Part shown: piece after piece, positions 36,496 to 45,216 of the stretch | Numbering within the stretch: position 1 is the stretch's first letter | Layout of the letters: every line of letters starts with the position of its first letter | Assembly: GCA_026003835.1 (NCBI GenBank) | Contig: BPHZ01000003.1 | Span: 1-64,000, forward strand | DNA: 64,000 bases | Direction: 5' to 3' | Origin: Herpetosiphonaceae bacterium | GTDB lineage: Bacteria; Chloroflexota; Chloroflexia; Chloroflexales; Herpetosiphonaceae | Made by a program: the position numbers and the translations under genes | Notes under the pieces: generated by a model | Databases searched by the model: none | Seen by the model: the letters and a program-made list of their open reading frames with translations, nothing else | Told to the model about the DNA's origin: nothing

Positions 36496-36525
36496 GTGGG
36501 GAAAAGTGGGGAAAAGTGGGAGAGA
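36496..36525 (+). promoter_or_regulatory. Triple MraZ box
   Basis: GTGGG occurs at 36496, 36506 and 36516, each followed by a G/A-rich spacer, giving a strict 10-bp period. MraZ is known to bind direct TGGG-type repeats with such spacing in its own promoter. The boxes overlap the transcription start, so MraZ would repress its cluster. Confidence 0.8.
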
Positions 36526-36568
36526 AAAACGTTTGTTCTGGTGAAAGATCGTGCCGGGTGGGGCTCGC

Positions 36569-37000
36569 ATGTTCTTAGGAGAGTACGTCCACAGCATCGA
36601 CGCCAAGGGCCGCATCGCGGTACCGGCTAAGTATCGAGAGGACCTGGCCGATGGTCTTGTCGTCACCCGCGGATTCGACCAGAACTTGCTGGTCTACCCC
36701 ATGTCCACCTGGCAAAGCGTCGCCGAGCGGGTCAATGCGCTCCCGCTGGGCGATCCGAATGCCCGATCCCTGCGGCGCCTGCTGTTCTCTAGTGCGACCG
36801 ATATGGAACTCGATAAGCAAGGACGGATCCTGCTTCCTGCATATCTACGCTCATATGCAGGCATCGAGGGTGAGGCGGTCATTGCCGGTATGAATACCTT
36901 CTTCGAGATCTGGTCGTCCGAGCGCTGGCAAACTGTTCTGGAGCGCTTCCCCGAGGAGGGCTCAGCGATTGCCCAGACGATGGCGACGCTTGGGATCTAG
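36569..37000 (+). CDS. mraZ: Transcriptional regulator MraZ
   Basis: 143 residues, two AbrB-like beta domains, assembling into a ring that binds the boxes upstream. MFLGEYVHSIDAKGRIAVPA is the classical opening, and the second DxKGR-type repeat appears as DKQGRILLPAYLRSYAG. ATG 36569 is preferred over GTG 36551 because it gives this exact N-terminus. First gene of the dcw cluster; it likely represses its own transcription. MraZ may have broader division-related targets in other bacteria. Confidence 0.93.
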   Translation: MFLGEYVHSIDAKGRIAVPAKYREDLADGLVVTRGFDQNLLVYPMSTWQSVAERVNALPLGDPNARSLRRLLFSSATDMELDKQGRILLPAYLRSYAGIEGEAVIAGMNTFFEIWSSERWQTVLERFPEEGSAIAQTMATLGI

Positions 37001-37004
37001 CCGG

Positions 37005-37073
37005 GTTCGAGTTTCGATAGGCGATCTTTTTGCAAGCTGGGACTTAAAGCTTGGAACTTGAAACTCGAAACTT
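37005..37073 (+). repeat. Inverted repeat across the mraZ-rsmH gap
   Basis: TTCGAGTTTC just after the mraZ stop (about 37005-37014) can pair with GAAACTCGAA in the first codons of rsmH (about 37061-37070). The hairpin would bury the rsmH start region and may tune its translation. Confidence 0.5.
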
Positions 37074-38064
37074 TTGCCATATCCCGGTCCTTTACAACGA
37101 AGTACTGGATGGGCTGGCCGTTCGCCCTGGAGGCAGCTATGTCGATGGTACCGTCGGCGGCGGCGGCCACAGCGCGGGTATCCTGGAGCGCTCCGCCCCT
37201 GATGGCCGCTTGCTGGGGCTGGATCAGGATCCTGAGGCATTGGCGGCGGCTGCCGAGCGGTTACGACCCTTCGGCGAACGAGTAACGCTGGTGCGCGCTA
37301 ATTTTCGCGATCTGGCACAGGTTGCGCCGGCCAATGGGTTCGTTGAGCTTGACGGCGTTCTGCTCGATATTGGCGTTTCTTCATATCAACTCGATCGTGC
37401 AGAACGGGGCTTTTCGTTTCTTGTCGACGCGCCTCTCGATATGCGCATGGACCCCGAGGGGCCGGCGACGGCGGCGGATCTGGTCAACAATTTGCCAGAG
37501 GAGGAGCTGGCCGACGTGATCTTTCGCTATGGAGAGGAGCGCGGATCACGGCGCATTGCCCGGCGGATTGTCGAGCGGCGACGCCAGCGGCCGATCGTGA
37601 CGACCGGTGAGCTGGCGCAGCTGGTTGTCGAGGCCCTCGGAGGGAAGCGGGAGAAGATCCACCCGGCTACTCGGACCTTCCAGGCGTTGCGTATCGCGGT
37701 TAACGATGAGCTGCGCGCGCTCGAAGATGGGCTGGAGGCTGCGACCAGCCTGTTGAGGCCGGGTGGACGGCTGGCGGTGATTTCCTTCCATTCGCTTGAG
37801 GATCGCATCGTCAAGGAATGTATCCGCCGGGAGTCGAGCATTTGTATGCTGCCGCCGCGGCTGGAGCCAATGGCATGCCCGCACCTGACGGCATCAGGCG
37901 CCGGCCCAAGGCCCTGTATCTATCCATCGACAGGCCGCGACTGCGACTATGCGCCACGCCTGCGGCCTGTGGTCAAGAAACCTGTTGAAGCCAGCGCTGC
38001 CGAGGTCGCGGCTAACCCGCGAGCGCGCAGCGCGAAGCTGCGGATCGCTGAGAAGGTTGGATGA
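37051..38064 (+). CDS. rsmH: 16S rRNA m4C1402 methyltransferase RsmH
   Basis: 337 residues. N4-methylates C1402 of 16S rRNA using S-adenosylmethionine. [13 protein letters not shown] opens the domain, SAM motif I is [15 protein letters not shown], and [30 protein letters not shown] and [20 protein letters not shown] follow. The start is doubtful: TTG 37051 is the only in-frame start before the conserved residues and no strong ribosome site is visible. The first eight codons fall in an inverted repeat. It is second in the dcw cluster, 50 bases from mraZ. Confidence 0.9.
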   Translation: MELETRNFCHIPVLYNEVLDGLAVRPGGSYVDGTVGGGGHSAGILERSAPDGRLLGLDQDPEALAAAAERLRPFGERVTLVRANFRDLAQVAPANGFVELDGVLLDIGVSSYQLDRAERGFSFLVDAPLDMRMDPEGPATAADLVNNLPEEELADVIFRYGEERGSRRIARRIVERRRQRPIVTTGELAQLVVEALGGKREKIHPATRTFQALRIAVNDELRALEDGLEAATSLLRPGGRLAVISFHSLEDRIVKECIRRESSICMLPPRLEPMACPHLTASGAGPRPCIYPSTGRDCDYAPRLRPVVKKPVEASAAEVAANPRARSAKLRIAEKVG

Positions 38065-38065
38065 A

Positions 38066-38102
38066 GTTTCAGGTTGCTGTGGTACGAGACTCAACCTGAA
38101 AC
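38066..38102 (+). repeat. Perfect 11-bp inverted repeat between rsmH and ftsL
   Basis: GTTTCAGGTTG (38066-38076) and CAACCTGAAAC (38092-38102), with a 15-base loop and no T tract. This is a transcript hairpin directly after the rsmH stop, perhaps for RNA processing or stability rather than termination. Confidence 0.6.
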
Positions 38103-38127
38103 GTGAAATCTGTATGGGAGGAGCTGT

Positions 38128-38502
38128 ATGGCCGTTGTTGTCCGCTCGCTTCAGCCCCGGCTAGAGGTTAGCCGGCAGAGTCGACGCACCTTCTCCCTCC
38201 AGGGAGTTAATATGCTGGTCGTTATGGCTGCGCTCGTCGCGCTGATGGCCCTGGCAACGCTGGCCCAGACGGGCCGTGTGGCGACCAGGGGATATCAGCT
38301 GGCACAGCTCGATCAGCAGCACGAAGCTCTGCTGCGCGAGAGCGAGCGGATCCACCTGCGGATTGCGCAGGCTCGATCGCTGACGCGTGTTGAGCAGCGG
38401 GCACGCGAGGTGTTGGGCATGCGCCCGGTTGCCACCGGCCAGGTGCGCTACCTGACGATTGAGGTACCGGCGCTTCCTGCCGTTGCCCAAGGTCAGCGCT
38501 AA
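38128..38502 (+). CDS. ftsL: FtsL/DivIC-type septum protein
   Basis: 124 residues. A short basic cytoplasmic part, one membrane helix (VNMLVVMAALVALMALATLA) and an extracellular heptad-rich coiled coil (LAQLDQQHEALLRESERIHL; LTRVEQRAREVLGMRP). This is the standard layout of FtsL, which joins FtsQ/DivIB and FtsB/DivIC to activate FtsW-FtsI. The sequence itself is poorly conserved in the family, so position before ftsI is the main support. ATG 38128 follows GGGAGGAGC. Confidence 0.8.
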   Translation: MAVVVRSLQPRLEVSRQSRRTFSLQGVNMLVVMAALVALMALATLAQTGRVATRGYQLAQLDQQHEALLRESERIHLRIAQARSLTRVEQRAREVLGMRPVATGQVRYLTIEVPALPAVAQGQR

Positions 38503-38553
38503 CGCTCAGGATCAGCCACGTCCTGAAACATGGCTGCGGATCAGGAGATATCC

Positions 38554-40332
38554 ATGGCTATCCCGCAACCAGCTTCGGTCAGGATCTCACGCGCACGGAT
38601 TAATTTCCTGCTGCTTATCTGCTGTGTCGTTGCGGCCCTCTGCAGCAGCCAGCTTTTCCGTATCCAGGTCGTGCGGCAGTCCGAGCTCGCCAGACTCGCC
38701 CAGGAAGAGATCGAGCGCGAGGATATCCTGCTGCCCCGGCGCGGCACTATTCGTGATAGCCAGGGCACGGTGCTGGCAATGAATGCTGATTTAGACAGCC
38801 TCTGGGTGACTCCACGTCTGATCCAAGACCCGGAGAAGCTGTCGCTGGTGCTGGGGCCGCTGTTGAACAAGAGTGTTGAGGAGATCTATGCGGGATTGAC
38901 ATCGCAGCGACGCTATCTGCGCCTGGTGCGCTGGCTTAACCCGGAGGTGAGCGAGAAGATTCGCGCTCTTGAGGAGCCGGGGCTGCATTTGGTTCCCGAG
39001 CCGAAGCGGGTCTATCCACTCAATACGTTTGCCGCCCAGATTGTCGGTGTTACCAACTGGGATGGCGAGGGTATCTCTGGAGTCGAGGCCTCCAACAATG
39101 CCATGCTGAAGGGCGAGGCCGGTGTGCTGCGGGCCGAACGCGATCCGGCCAGGCGTCCGCTCGCTATTGGGCCCCGCTTCCTGCAGCCGCCGCGCGATGG
39201 CGCCAACCTCACGCTGACGATCGATCCAACAGTGCAGAAGATTGTCGAGGAAGAGCTGAAGGCCGGTATCGAGCGCAACAATGCCAGCGGCGGCACGATT
39301 GTGGTGATGGACCCACAGACCGGAGCGATCCTGGGCATGGCTAGTTGGCCCTTATTCGACCCAAACCGCTACCAGGATTATCCGCCTGAGGTTTATAATC
39401 GTAACCCGGCAATCGCCGAACTGTACGAACCAGGATCGACCTTTAAGATCGTGACGATCGCCGCTGGGCTCGACAGCGGCGCCTTTACTGTCGATACGCT
39501 GGTCAACGATACCGGAACGATTCTACGCTACGGCCATGCGCTCCATAACTGGGACTCCGGCGCGAATGGGATGATCCCGCCTGAGAAAGTGCTCTACTAC
39601 TCCAGCAATGTCGGCGCGCTCCAGTTTGCGGAGATGATAGGCCCTGATCGCTTCTACGACTATGTCCGTCGCTTTGGCTACGGCGAGCCGACCGGCGTGG
39701 ATCTCGCCGGCGAACAGGCCGGTCTGGTCCAGTGGCCGGATCAGGAAGGCTGGAGCCCGCTGGTATTGGATACGAATGCTTACGGCCAGGGTATTTCGGT
39801 GACGCCGCTCCAGCACCTGCGCGCTATTTCCGCTATTGCCAACGGCGGCCAGTTGATGCAGCCCTACACGGTCAAGGAGTGGTGCTACGAAGAGGTCTGC
39901 CATGAGATCAAGCCGCGGGTGATCAGGCGCGTCGTTCGCCAGGAGACGACTGATCTGATCCGGCCGATGCTGGTTAAATCAGCCAATACCTACGCCAGGT
40001 TGATGTGGCTCAACCAGTGCGGTATGGTGGACGTGCCGCTGGTGCCGGGCTACGAAGTCGCCGCCAAGACTGGCACGAGCCAGATCCCTGATGCGCGAGG
40101 CGGCTATGAGACAAGCGCGACGATTGGTTCAGTAGCTGGCTTCGCCCCGGCGAAAAACCCCCGCATCGCGGTGCTGGTCAAGTTCGATCGGCCCAAAGAT
40201 ATCTATGGCGTCCTTACGGCGATCCCGGTTTATCAGTCGGTTATGGCGCGGTTATTGATGTACTATCGTGTGCCGCCGGATCCCGCGCTCGTTGCAGACT
40301 GCCAACGAGCAAGTGTGGGCCAGGGCGAGTGA
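38554..40332 (+). CDS. ftsI: Septal transpeptidase FtsI (class B penicillin-binding protein)
   Basis: About 592 residues. Cross-links septal peptidoglycan outside the membrane. One N-terminal helix (FLLLICCVVAALCSSQLF), a pedestal domain, then the transpeptidase with the acyl-serine in EPGSTFKIVT (Ser295), SSN (350-352) and KTGTS near residue 500. There is no PASTA domain at the C-terminus, unlike many monoderm PBP2x enzymes. ATG 38554 has AGGAGAT seven bases upstream; ATG 38530 is also open. A 119-base gap with a promoter follows, where murE is normally found. Confidence 0.9.
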   Translation: MAIPQPASVRISRARINFLLLICCVVAALCSSQLFRIQVVRQSELARLAQEEIEREDILLPRRGTIRDSQGTVLAMNADLDSLWVTPRLIQDPEKLSLVLGPLLNKSVEEIYAGLTSQRRYLRLVRWLNPEVSEKIRALEEPGLHLVPEPKRVYPLNTFAAQIVGVTNWDGEGISGVEASNNAMLKGEAGVLRAERDPARRPLAIGPRFLQPPRDGANLTLTIDPTVQKIVEEELKAGIERNNASGGTIVVMDPQTGAILGMASWPLFDPNRYQDYPPEVYNRNPAIAELYEPGSTFKIVTIAAGLDSGAFTVDTLVNDTGTILRYGHALHNWDSGANGMIPPEKVLYYSSNVGALQFAEMIGPDRFYDYVRRFGYGEPTGVDLAGEQAGLVQWPDQEGWSPLVLDTNAYGQGISVTPLQHLRAISAIANGGQLMQPYTVKEWCYEEVCHEIKPRVIRRVVRQETTDLIRPMLVKSANTYARLMWLNQCGMVDVPLVPGYEVAAKTGTSQIPDARGGYETSATIGSVAGFAPAKNPRIAVLVKFDRPKDIYGVLTAIPVYQSVMARLLMYYRVPPDPALVADCQRASVGQGE

Positions 40333-40392
40333 CGTTGCTGACCAGTGGATTGGGACGCCCGCAATCCCTTTCATTCGAGAGCCCGGCTCGAA

Positions 40393-40421
40393 TTGATGCT
40401 GTAAGAAGCATCTGTTAGAAT
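40393..40421 (+). promoter_or_regulatory. Internal dcw promoter before murF
   Basis: TTGATG (40393-40398), exactly 17 bp, TAGAAT (40416-40421), 30 bases ahead of the murF start. Confidence 0.6.
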
Positions 40422-40451
40422 AGCTCCGCATTCTGGAAGGCGGAGGGGTTC

Positions 40452-41942
40452 GTGATTACACTTGAAGATATCCTTCTCAGTTTAGACGGGCTCTCTCGCG
40501 CAGCGGCATATCTGCCTCCTGCGCTGGCCCATACAACGTTCCGCGGGGCGGCGATCGACTCGCGCGAGATCCGTGCGGGCGATCTGTTTGTTGCCCTGCG
40601 AGGAGAGCGCCACGATGGCCATGCTTTTTTAGCTGCTGCTGTAGGTCAGGGCGCCCGTGGTGCGCTGGTGCGCCGCGAGCGTGTTGAAGGGCACTCCCTG
40701 GGACAGCCCTCGATCCTGATCGATCCACAGGCGCTGCTGGCATCTGATGGGGAGGCGCTACCGGAGCAGATCGACGATCAGGTGGTTGTTCTGATAGCAG
40801 TGGATGATCCGCTGGTGGCGTTGCAGCAGATTGCCAGGGCCTATAGACGGCGCCATAATCTCACTGTGGTCGGCATCACCGGGAGCGTCGGCAAGACCTC
40901 GACCAAGGAAGTGACCGCGGTGGTCCTTCAGCAGCGTTTTAACACCCATAAGAGTCCGCGCTCGTTCAATACAGAGAGTACCGTGCCGCTGACCATCCTG
41001 GATATCCAGCCCGAGCACGAGGCTGCGGTGATCGAGATGGGCACCTATGGGCCGGGCGAGATTGCGCTCCTGGCATCGATCGCTCTCCCACAGATTGGCA
41101 TTGTCACCAACGTCGGCCCATCGCACCTGGAGCGTATGAAGACGCTTGAGACGGTGGCGCAGGCGAAGGGGGAGTTGGTGGAGGCGCTGCCATCCGATGG
41201 CTGGGCTATCCTTAACTATGACGATGAGCGGGTGCGGGCGATGGCCTCGCGCACGCAGGCGCAGGTCTTTACCTATGGTCTCAATCCCGCTGCCGACTTA
41301 TGGGCCGACGAGATCGAGGGCCGTGGGCTGGATGGGATCGCGTTTCGCGCTCACTATCGAGATGAGACGGTCCATCTGCAATTACCGCTGATCGGGCGTC
41401 ATAGCGTCCATACGGCTCTCGCCGCCGCCGCTACCGGCCTGATCCTCGGTCTATCGTGGGAGGATCTGATCGCCGGGCTGAAGAGTTCTAACACTCAGCT
41501 GCGCCTGCTGGTCTCCCCTGCGGTTGGCGGCGCGACGATCATTGATGATACCTATAACGCAAGCCCGGTCTCATGCCTGGCGGCGCTCAACCTGCTGGCG
41601 GAGCTTGATGGCCGGCGCGTCGCCGTGTTTGGCGATATGATGGAGCTGGGGCCACTTGAGGAGGAAGGACATCGCATGGTTGGGCGGCGTGCCGCCGATG
41701 TGGTCGATCTGCTGATCACTGTCGGGGAGCGAGCCCGCTGGATTGCCGAAGAGGCGCAGCTGGCCGGTATAAAAGGAGAGGTGATCACCGCTTCCGGCAA
41801 GCAAGCTGTGGTTGACCTGCTCAAGCCAATGCTACAGCCGGGGGACTACGTTCTAGTCAAGGGGGGAAGAGCAATGGCGATGGAGGAGATCGTGGCGCAG
41901 CTTCAGGTGCCGCGAGAGGAGGCCCGGCGATGGGAGCTGTGA
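40452..41942 (+). CDS. murF: UDP-MurNAc-tripeptide--D-Ala-D-Ala ligase MurF
   Basis: 496 residues. ATP-dependent addition of D-Ala-D-Ala to the muramyl tripeptide. The N-terminal domain contains FRGAAIDSREIRAGDLFVAL. The P-loop is VVGITGSVGKTSTKEV, with NTESTVPLTIL and IEMGTYGPGEIA after it, IIDDTYNASP in the central domain and FGDMMELG in the C-terminal domain. Length and motifs are MurF, not MurE. GTG 40452 follows GGCGGAGGGG. It overlaps mraY by 13 bases. Confidence 0.93.
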   Translation: MITLEDILLSLDGLSRAAAYLPPALAHTTFRGAAIDSREIRAGDLFVALRGERHDGHAFLAAAVGQGARGALVRRERVEGHSLGQPSILIDPQALLASDGEALPEQIDDQVVVLIAVDDPLVALQQIARAYRRRHNLTVVGITGSVGKTSTKEVTAVVLQQRFNTHKSPRSFNTESTVPLTILDIQPEHEAAVIEMGTYGPGEIALLASIALPQIGIVTNVGPSHLERMKTLETVAQAKGELVEALPSDGWAILNYDDERVRAMASRTQAQVFTYGLNPAADLWADEIEGRGLDGIAFRAHYRDETVHLQLPLIGRHSVHTALAAAATGLILGLSWEDLIAGLKSSNTQLRLLVSPAVGGATIIDDTYNASPVSCLAALNLLAELDGRRVAVFGDMMELGPLEEEGHRMVGRRAADVVDLLITVGERARWIAEEAQLAGIKGEVITASGKQAVVDLLKPMLQPGDYVLVKGGRAMAMEEIVAQLQVPREEARRWEL

Positions 41943-43051
41943 CGCCTGCTCTGGTTGCAAAGATGGCAGAGGCGCTGCTGTTGGCGGCAGCTGCCTTTGT
42001 ATTGACGCTTGTCACCGGCCGTTGGTGGGTGGGCTGGCTGCGGACGAAGAAGATCGGCAAGCAGATCCGGGTAGAGGGGCCGGAGCGCCATATGGTTAAG
42101 AATGGCACGCCGACAATGGGCGGCGTGATGATCATCGTGACGGTGGTTATCCTGACGATCTTCTTCAACCTGCTGCCCGATCGTCTCTCGATGCTGCTGC
42201 CGCTGGCGACGATGATCAGCTTTGCTATTCTTGGCTCGTTCGACGATTTTTTAAGTCTGACGGGCACGCGCTCTAAAACCTATGGCGTGACGGTCAAGTT
42301 CAAATTCCTCTGGCTCTTGGCGATCGCGCTGATCGCGTCGCTGGCGCTGTACCTTCCCAAGCCCTTTGGTCTGGAGAACAGCGGTATTGTTGTCGTGCCG
42401 TTCTACGGCAGGATTGATATTGGCTACTGGTATATTCCCATCGCGACGTTTATCATCGTCGCGACGGCCAATGCTGTCAATTTGACCGATGGTCTGGATG
42501 GGCTGGCCGGCTGGAACCTGACGATCGCTTTTGCCGCCTATGGCGTTATTGCCTTTCTCCAGGGCTTTGACTACCTGGTGACGTATGCATTTACGGTGGC
42601 GGGCGCCTGCGCAGCCTTCCTCTGGTACAACGCCCACCCGGCACAGGTGTTTATGGGCGATACGGGTTCGCTGGCGCTCGGCGCTACCCTGGCAATTGTA
42701 GCGTTGCAGTCTCAACAGTGGCTGTTGCTGCCGATCGTCGGCGTTGTCTTTATGGTCGAGGTGCTCTCGGATATTATTCAGGTGTCCTATTTCAAGTGGA
42801 CCAAGCGGCGCTTCGGCCAGGGCAAGCGGATCTTTAAGATGGCGCCGATCCACCATCACTTCGAGCTGATCGGATGGTCGGAGATGCAGGTTGTGCAGCG
42901 CTTTGTGCTTATCGGCGTCATCGCGGCGATGATCGGTATCTCGCTGGCGCTTAAGCCGCTGCCGTCGCAGGAGACGATGGCCCAGCCCGGCAACTCACTG
43001 CTGATCCCCTGGACCTCGCAAGAGGTGCGTGGTGGACAGGGGGAGGAATGA
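41930..43051 (+). CDS. mraY: Phospho-MurNAc-pentapeptide translocase MraY
   Basis: 373 residues, about ten membrane helices. Makes lipid I from UDP-MurNAc-pentapeptide and undecaprenyl phosphate. The cytoplasmic loops show KNGTPTMGGVMIIV, the metal-binding SFDDFLSL region, NAVNLTDGLDGLAGWNL and MGDTGSLALGATLAI, and the late APIHHHFELIGWSE motif, all strongly conserved in MraY. It starts inside the murF end and shares ATGA with murD. Confidence 0.94.
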   Translation: MGAVTPALVAKMAEALLLAAAAFVLTLVTGRWWVGWLRTKKIGKQIRVEGPERHMVKNGTPTMGGVMIIVTVVILTIFFNLLPDRLSMLLPLATMISFAILGSFDDFLSLTGTRSKTYGVTVKFKFLWLLAIALIASLALYLPKPFGLENSGIVVVPFYGRIDIGYWYIPIATFIIVATANAVNLTDGLDGLAGWNLTIAFAAYGVIAFLQGFDYLVTYAFTVAGACAAFLWYNAHPAQVFMGDTGSLALGATLAIVALQSQQWLLLPIVGVVFMVEVLSDIIQVSYFKWTKRRFGQGKRIFKMAPIHHHFELIGWSEMQVVQRFVLIGVIAAMIGISLALKPLPSQETMAQPGNSLLIPWTSQEVRGGQGEE

Positions 43052-44466
43052 TCGATCTGCGTGACAAGCGCGTGCTGGTGATGGGGCTTGGCATCCATGG
43101 CGGCGGCCTGGGTGTCACGCGCTTTTTGGTTGAACAGGGCGCCGAGGTGACGGTCACCGACCTGCGATCGCCGGCGCAGCTGAGCCCATCGCTCGATCTG
43201 CTCCGCGATCTGCCCGTGCGCTATGTGTTGGGCGAGCACCGCGAGGAGGACTTTGCCGCTGCCGATATTGTTATCCGCAACCCCGGCGTACCTCGCGACT
43301 CGCGCTTCCTGCGGATCGCTCGCGAGAACGGCGCGCGGATCGAGATGGAGATGACGCTTTTCTTCAAGCTCTGTCCCGCGCCTATCCTGGCGATTACCGG
43401 CACGAAGGGCAAAACCACGACAACGCTGTTGACCGGCGCAATGCTCCGTCGGGAGTGGCCGGAGACCGTCGTCGCCGGCAATCTCCGTGTCTCGGCGCTC
43501 CTTGCCCTGCCGCACATAACGCCTGAGACGCCGGTCGTGCTGGAGCTTTCGTCGTGGCAGTTGGAAGGACTCGGCGAGGCGGGTCTCAGCCCTCAGTACG
43601 CCGCCGTAACGAATATCTCGCCCGACCACCTCGACCGCTATGGATCGATGGAAGAGTATATCGCAGCCAAGCGGCAGATTATTGTGCACCAGTCGCCGCA
43701 AGACGTGGCCGTGCTCAATGCCGACGATCCGGTCGTGCGCGGCTTTGCTGAGAAGGCGCCCGGTCGTGTGTGGTGGTTCTCTACTGAGCAGGCGGATGTA
43801 TGCGATCCCTCCCTGGAGGCGGCGCAGGCTCCTTCCCTTTGTTGGGGAATCGACGGCACGCTCTACGAATGGGTAAGCTGTCGCCACCACCCGATTTGCA
43901 CGCTCCGTGATACGCAGCTGCGCGGCCGGCATAATCTGGCTAATATCGCAGCCGCCGCCGCGCTGGCGCGCGCTTATGGGGCTTCCAGAGAGGCGATCAG
44001 GGCAGCGCTGCGCGAATTCCCCGGCGTCGAGCACCGTATGGAGCTGGTGCGCGAGCTTGCTGGGGTACGCTTTATCAACGATTCTGCGGCGACGACGCCG
44101 ACGGCTGCTGCGGCGACGCTCGACGCAATCAAGGGGCCGGTGGTTCTGATCGCCGGAGGCGCCGATAAACGGTTGAGCTTTGCTCCGCTTGTCGAGGCGC
44201 TGCGACAGAAAAGCAACCTGCGGGCGCTGGTGCTCCTGGATGGCACGGCGACGCCACGGCTGGTATCGGAGCTTGGTCCGCTCGGCGGGCGGATCCCGAT
44301 GCTTGGGCCGTATGACGATTTTGCTGCGGCTGTGAGAGCAGCGCGTGAGGCTGCTCAGGAGGGCGATACCGTGCTGCTGTCGCCCGGCTGCGCGAGCTTC
44401 GGCATGTTTCGTAACGAGTTCCACCGCGGCGAGGAGTTTCGGCGGCTGGTTGGGGAGCTTGTATGA
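43048..44466 (+). CDS. murD: UDP-MurNAc-L-Ala--D-Glu ligase MurD
   Basis: 472 residues. Adds D-glutamate in an ATP-dependent step. The N-terminal Rossmann-like domain has VLVMGLGIHGGGLGVTRFL, the P-loop is LAITGTKGKTTTTLLTG, followed by VLELSSWQLEGLGEAGLSP and NISPDHLDRYGSMEEYIAAK. The C-terminal domain has FINDSAATTPTAAAATLDAI and VLLSPGCASFGMFRNEFHRG. It overlaps mraY by four bases (ATGA) and the rhomboid gene by four. Confidence 0.93.
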   Translation: MIDLRDKRVLVMGLGIHGGGLGVTRFLVEQGAEVTVTDLRSPAQLSPSLDLLRDLPVRYVLGEHREEDFAAADIVIRNPGVPRDSRFLRIARENGARIEMEMTLFFKLCPAPILAITGTKGKTTTTLLTGAMLRREWPETVVAGNLRVSALLALPHITPETPVVLELSSWQLEGLGEAGLSPQYAAVTNISPDHLDRYGSMEEYIAAKRQIIVHQSPQDVAVLNADDPVVRGFAEKAPGRVWWFSTEQADVCDPSLEAAQAPSLCWGIDGTLYEWVSCRHHPICTLRDTQLRGRHNLANIAAAAALARAYGASREAIRAALREFPGVEHRMELVRELAGVRFINDSAATTPTAAAATLDAIKGPVVLIAGGADKRLSFAPLVEALRQKSNLRALVLLDGTATPRLVSELGPLGGRIPMLGPYDDFAAAVRAAREAAQEGDTVLLSPGCASFGMFRNEFHRGEEFRRLVGELV

Positions 44467-45215
44467 GGTCGATGGAGCACTGGGCCCCTATTCCACTCTA
44501 CAGGCCGCGGCTGGTCTGGCTGATCCTGATGGCGAATATCGTCATCTTTCTGCTGACCTGGCTGGCGGCGCGGAGGTCGGAGGAGTTCAGCCTGGTGCTG
44601 CTGCGCTACGGTGCGCAGTATGGGCCGCTGATCGCCGAGGGCGAGTACTGGAGGCTGGTGACGCCGATCTTTCTCCATGGCGGCTGGATGCATCTTTTGT
44701 TCAATTCCTATGCGCTCTACATCTTGGGGCCGGCTGCCGAGGAGATCTTTGGTTCGCTGCGTTTTGGCGCTGTCTATCTGTTGTCGGGAATAGCGGGTGT
44801 CGTCGCCAGCTACGGCTTCCTTCCTTGTGCGTTGTCGGTGGGCGCCTCAGGCGCGCTGTTTGGGCTCATGGGGGCATTGGGCGCCTTTTACTGGATCGGT
44901 AGGCGTCTTCTCGGTGATCTGGCGCGGCTCCATGTGCGGCAGATGGTTGCTCTTGCGGCCATTAATCTGATCATTGGCTTTTCGATCCCGAACATTGATA
45001 ATTTTGCCCATATGGGCGGGTTGGGCGGCGGCATCATCGCTGGCCTGGCCCTGGCGCCGCGCTATGAGGTTGTCTGGTGGTTCGGCATCCCAGAGGTGCG
45101 GCGACGCGATCCCCGCACAGCCGGCTGGATGCTGATCGCCGGTATTGCTGCCCTGCTGCTGGCTGTGGCGCTGGCCTTCAGCTGGCTCTATGTGACAGGC
45201 GGCCTGAGTTGCTAG
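44463..45215 (+). CDS. Rhomboid intramembrane serine protease in the dcw cluster
   Basis: 250 residues, about seven hydrophobic segments. The catalytic Ser129 is in SVGASGALFGLMGAL and His183 in DNFAHMGGLGGGIIAG. The upstream WRLVTPIFLHGGWMHLLFNS is the conserved L1-TM2 region, and the short GAVYLLSGIAG precedes the active helix. It cleaves membrane proteins within the bilayer; the substrate is unknown. Overlap with murD by four bases and a one-base gap to ftsW make it translationally embedded among essential division genes. Rhomboids are not part of the usual dcw set. Confidence 0.92.
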   Translation: MRSMEHWAPIPLYRPRLVWLILMANIVIFLLTWLAARRSEEFSLVLLRYGAQYGPLIAEGEYWRLVTPIFLHGGWMHLLFNSYALYILGPAAEEIFGSLRFGAVYLLSGIAGVVASYGFLPCALSVGASGALFGLMGALGAFYWIGRRLLGDLARLHVRQMVALAAINLIIGFSIPNIDNFAHMGGLGGGIIAGLALAPRYEVVWWFGIPEVRRRDPRTAGWMLIAGIAALLLAVALAFSWLYVTGGLSC

Positions 45216-45216
45216 A

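Noticed and set aside
42856..44424. 522-residue - strand open frame opposite murD
   Set aside because: Complementary to a clear MurD and with no recognisable domain.
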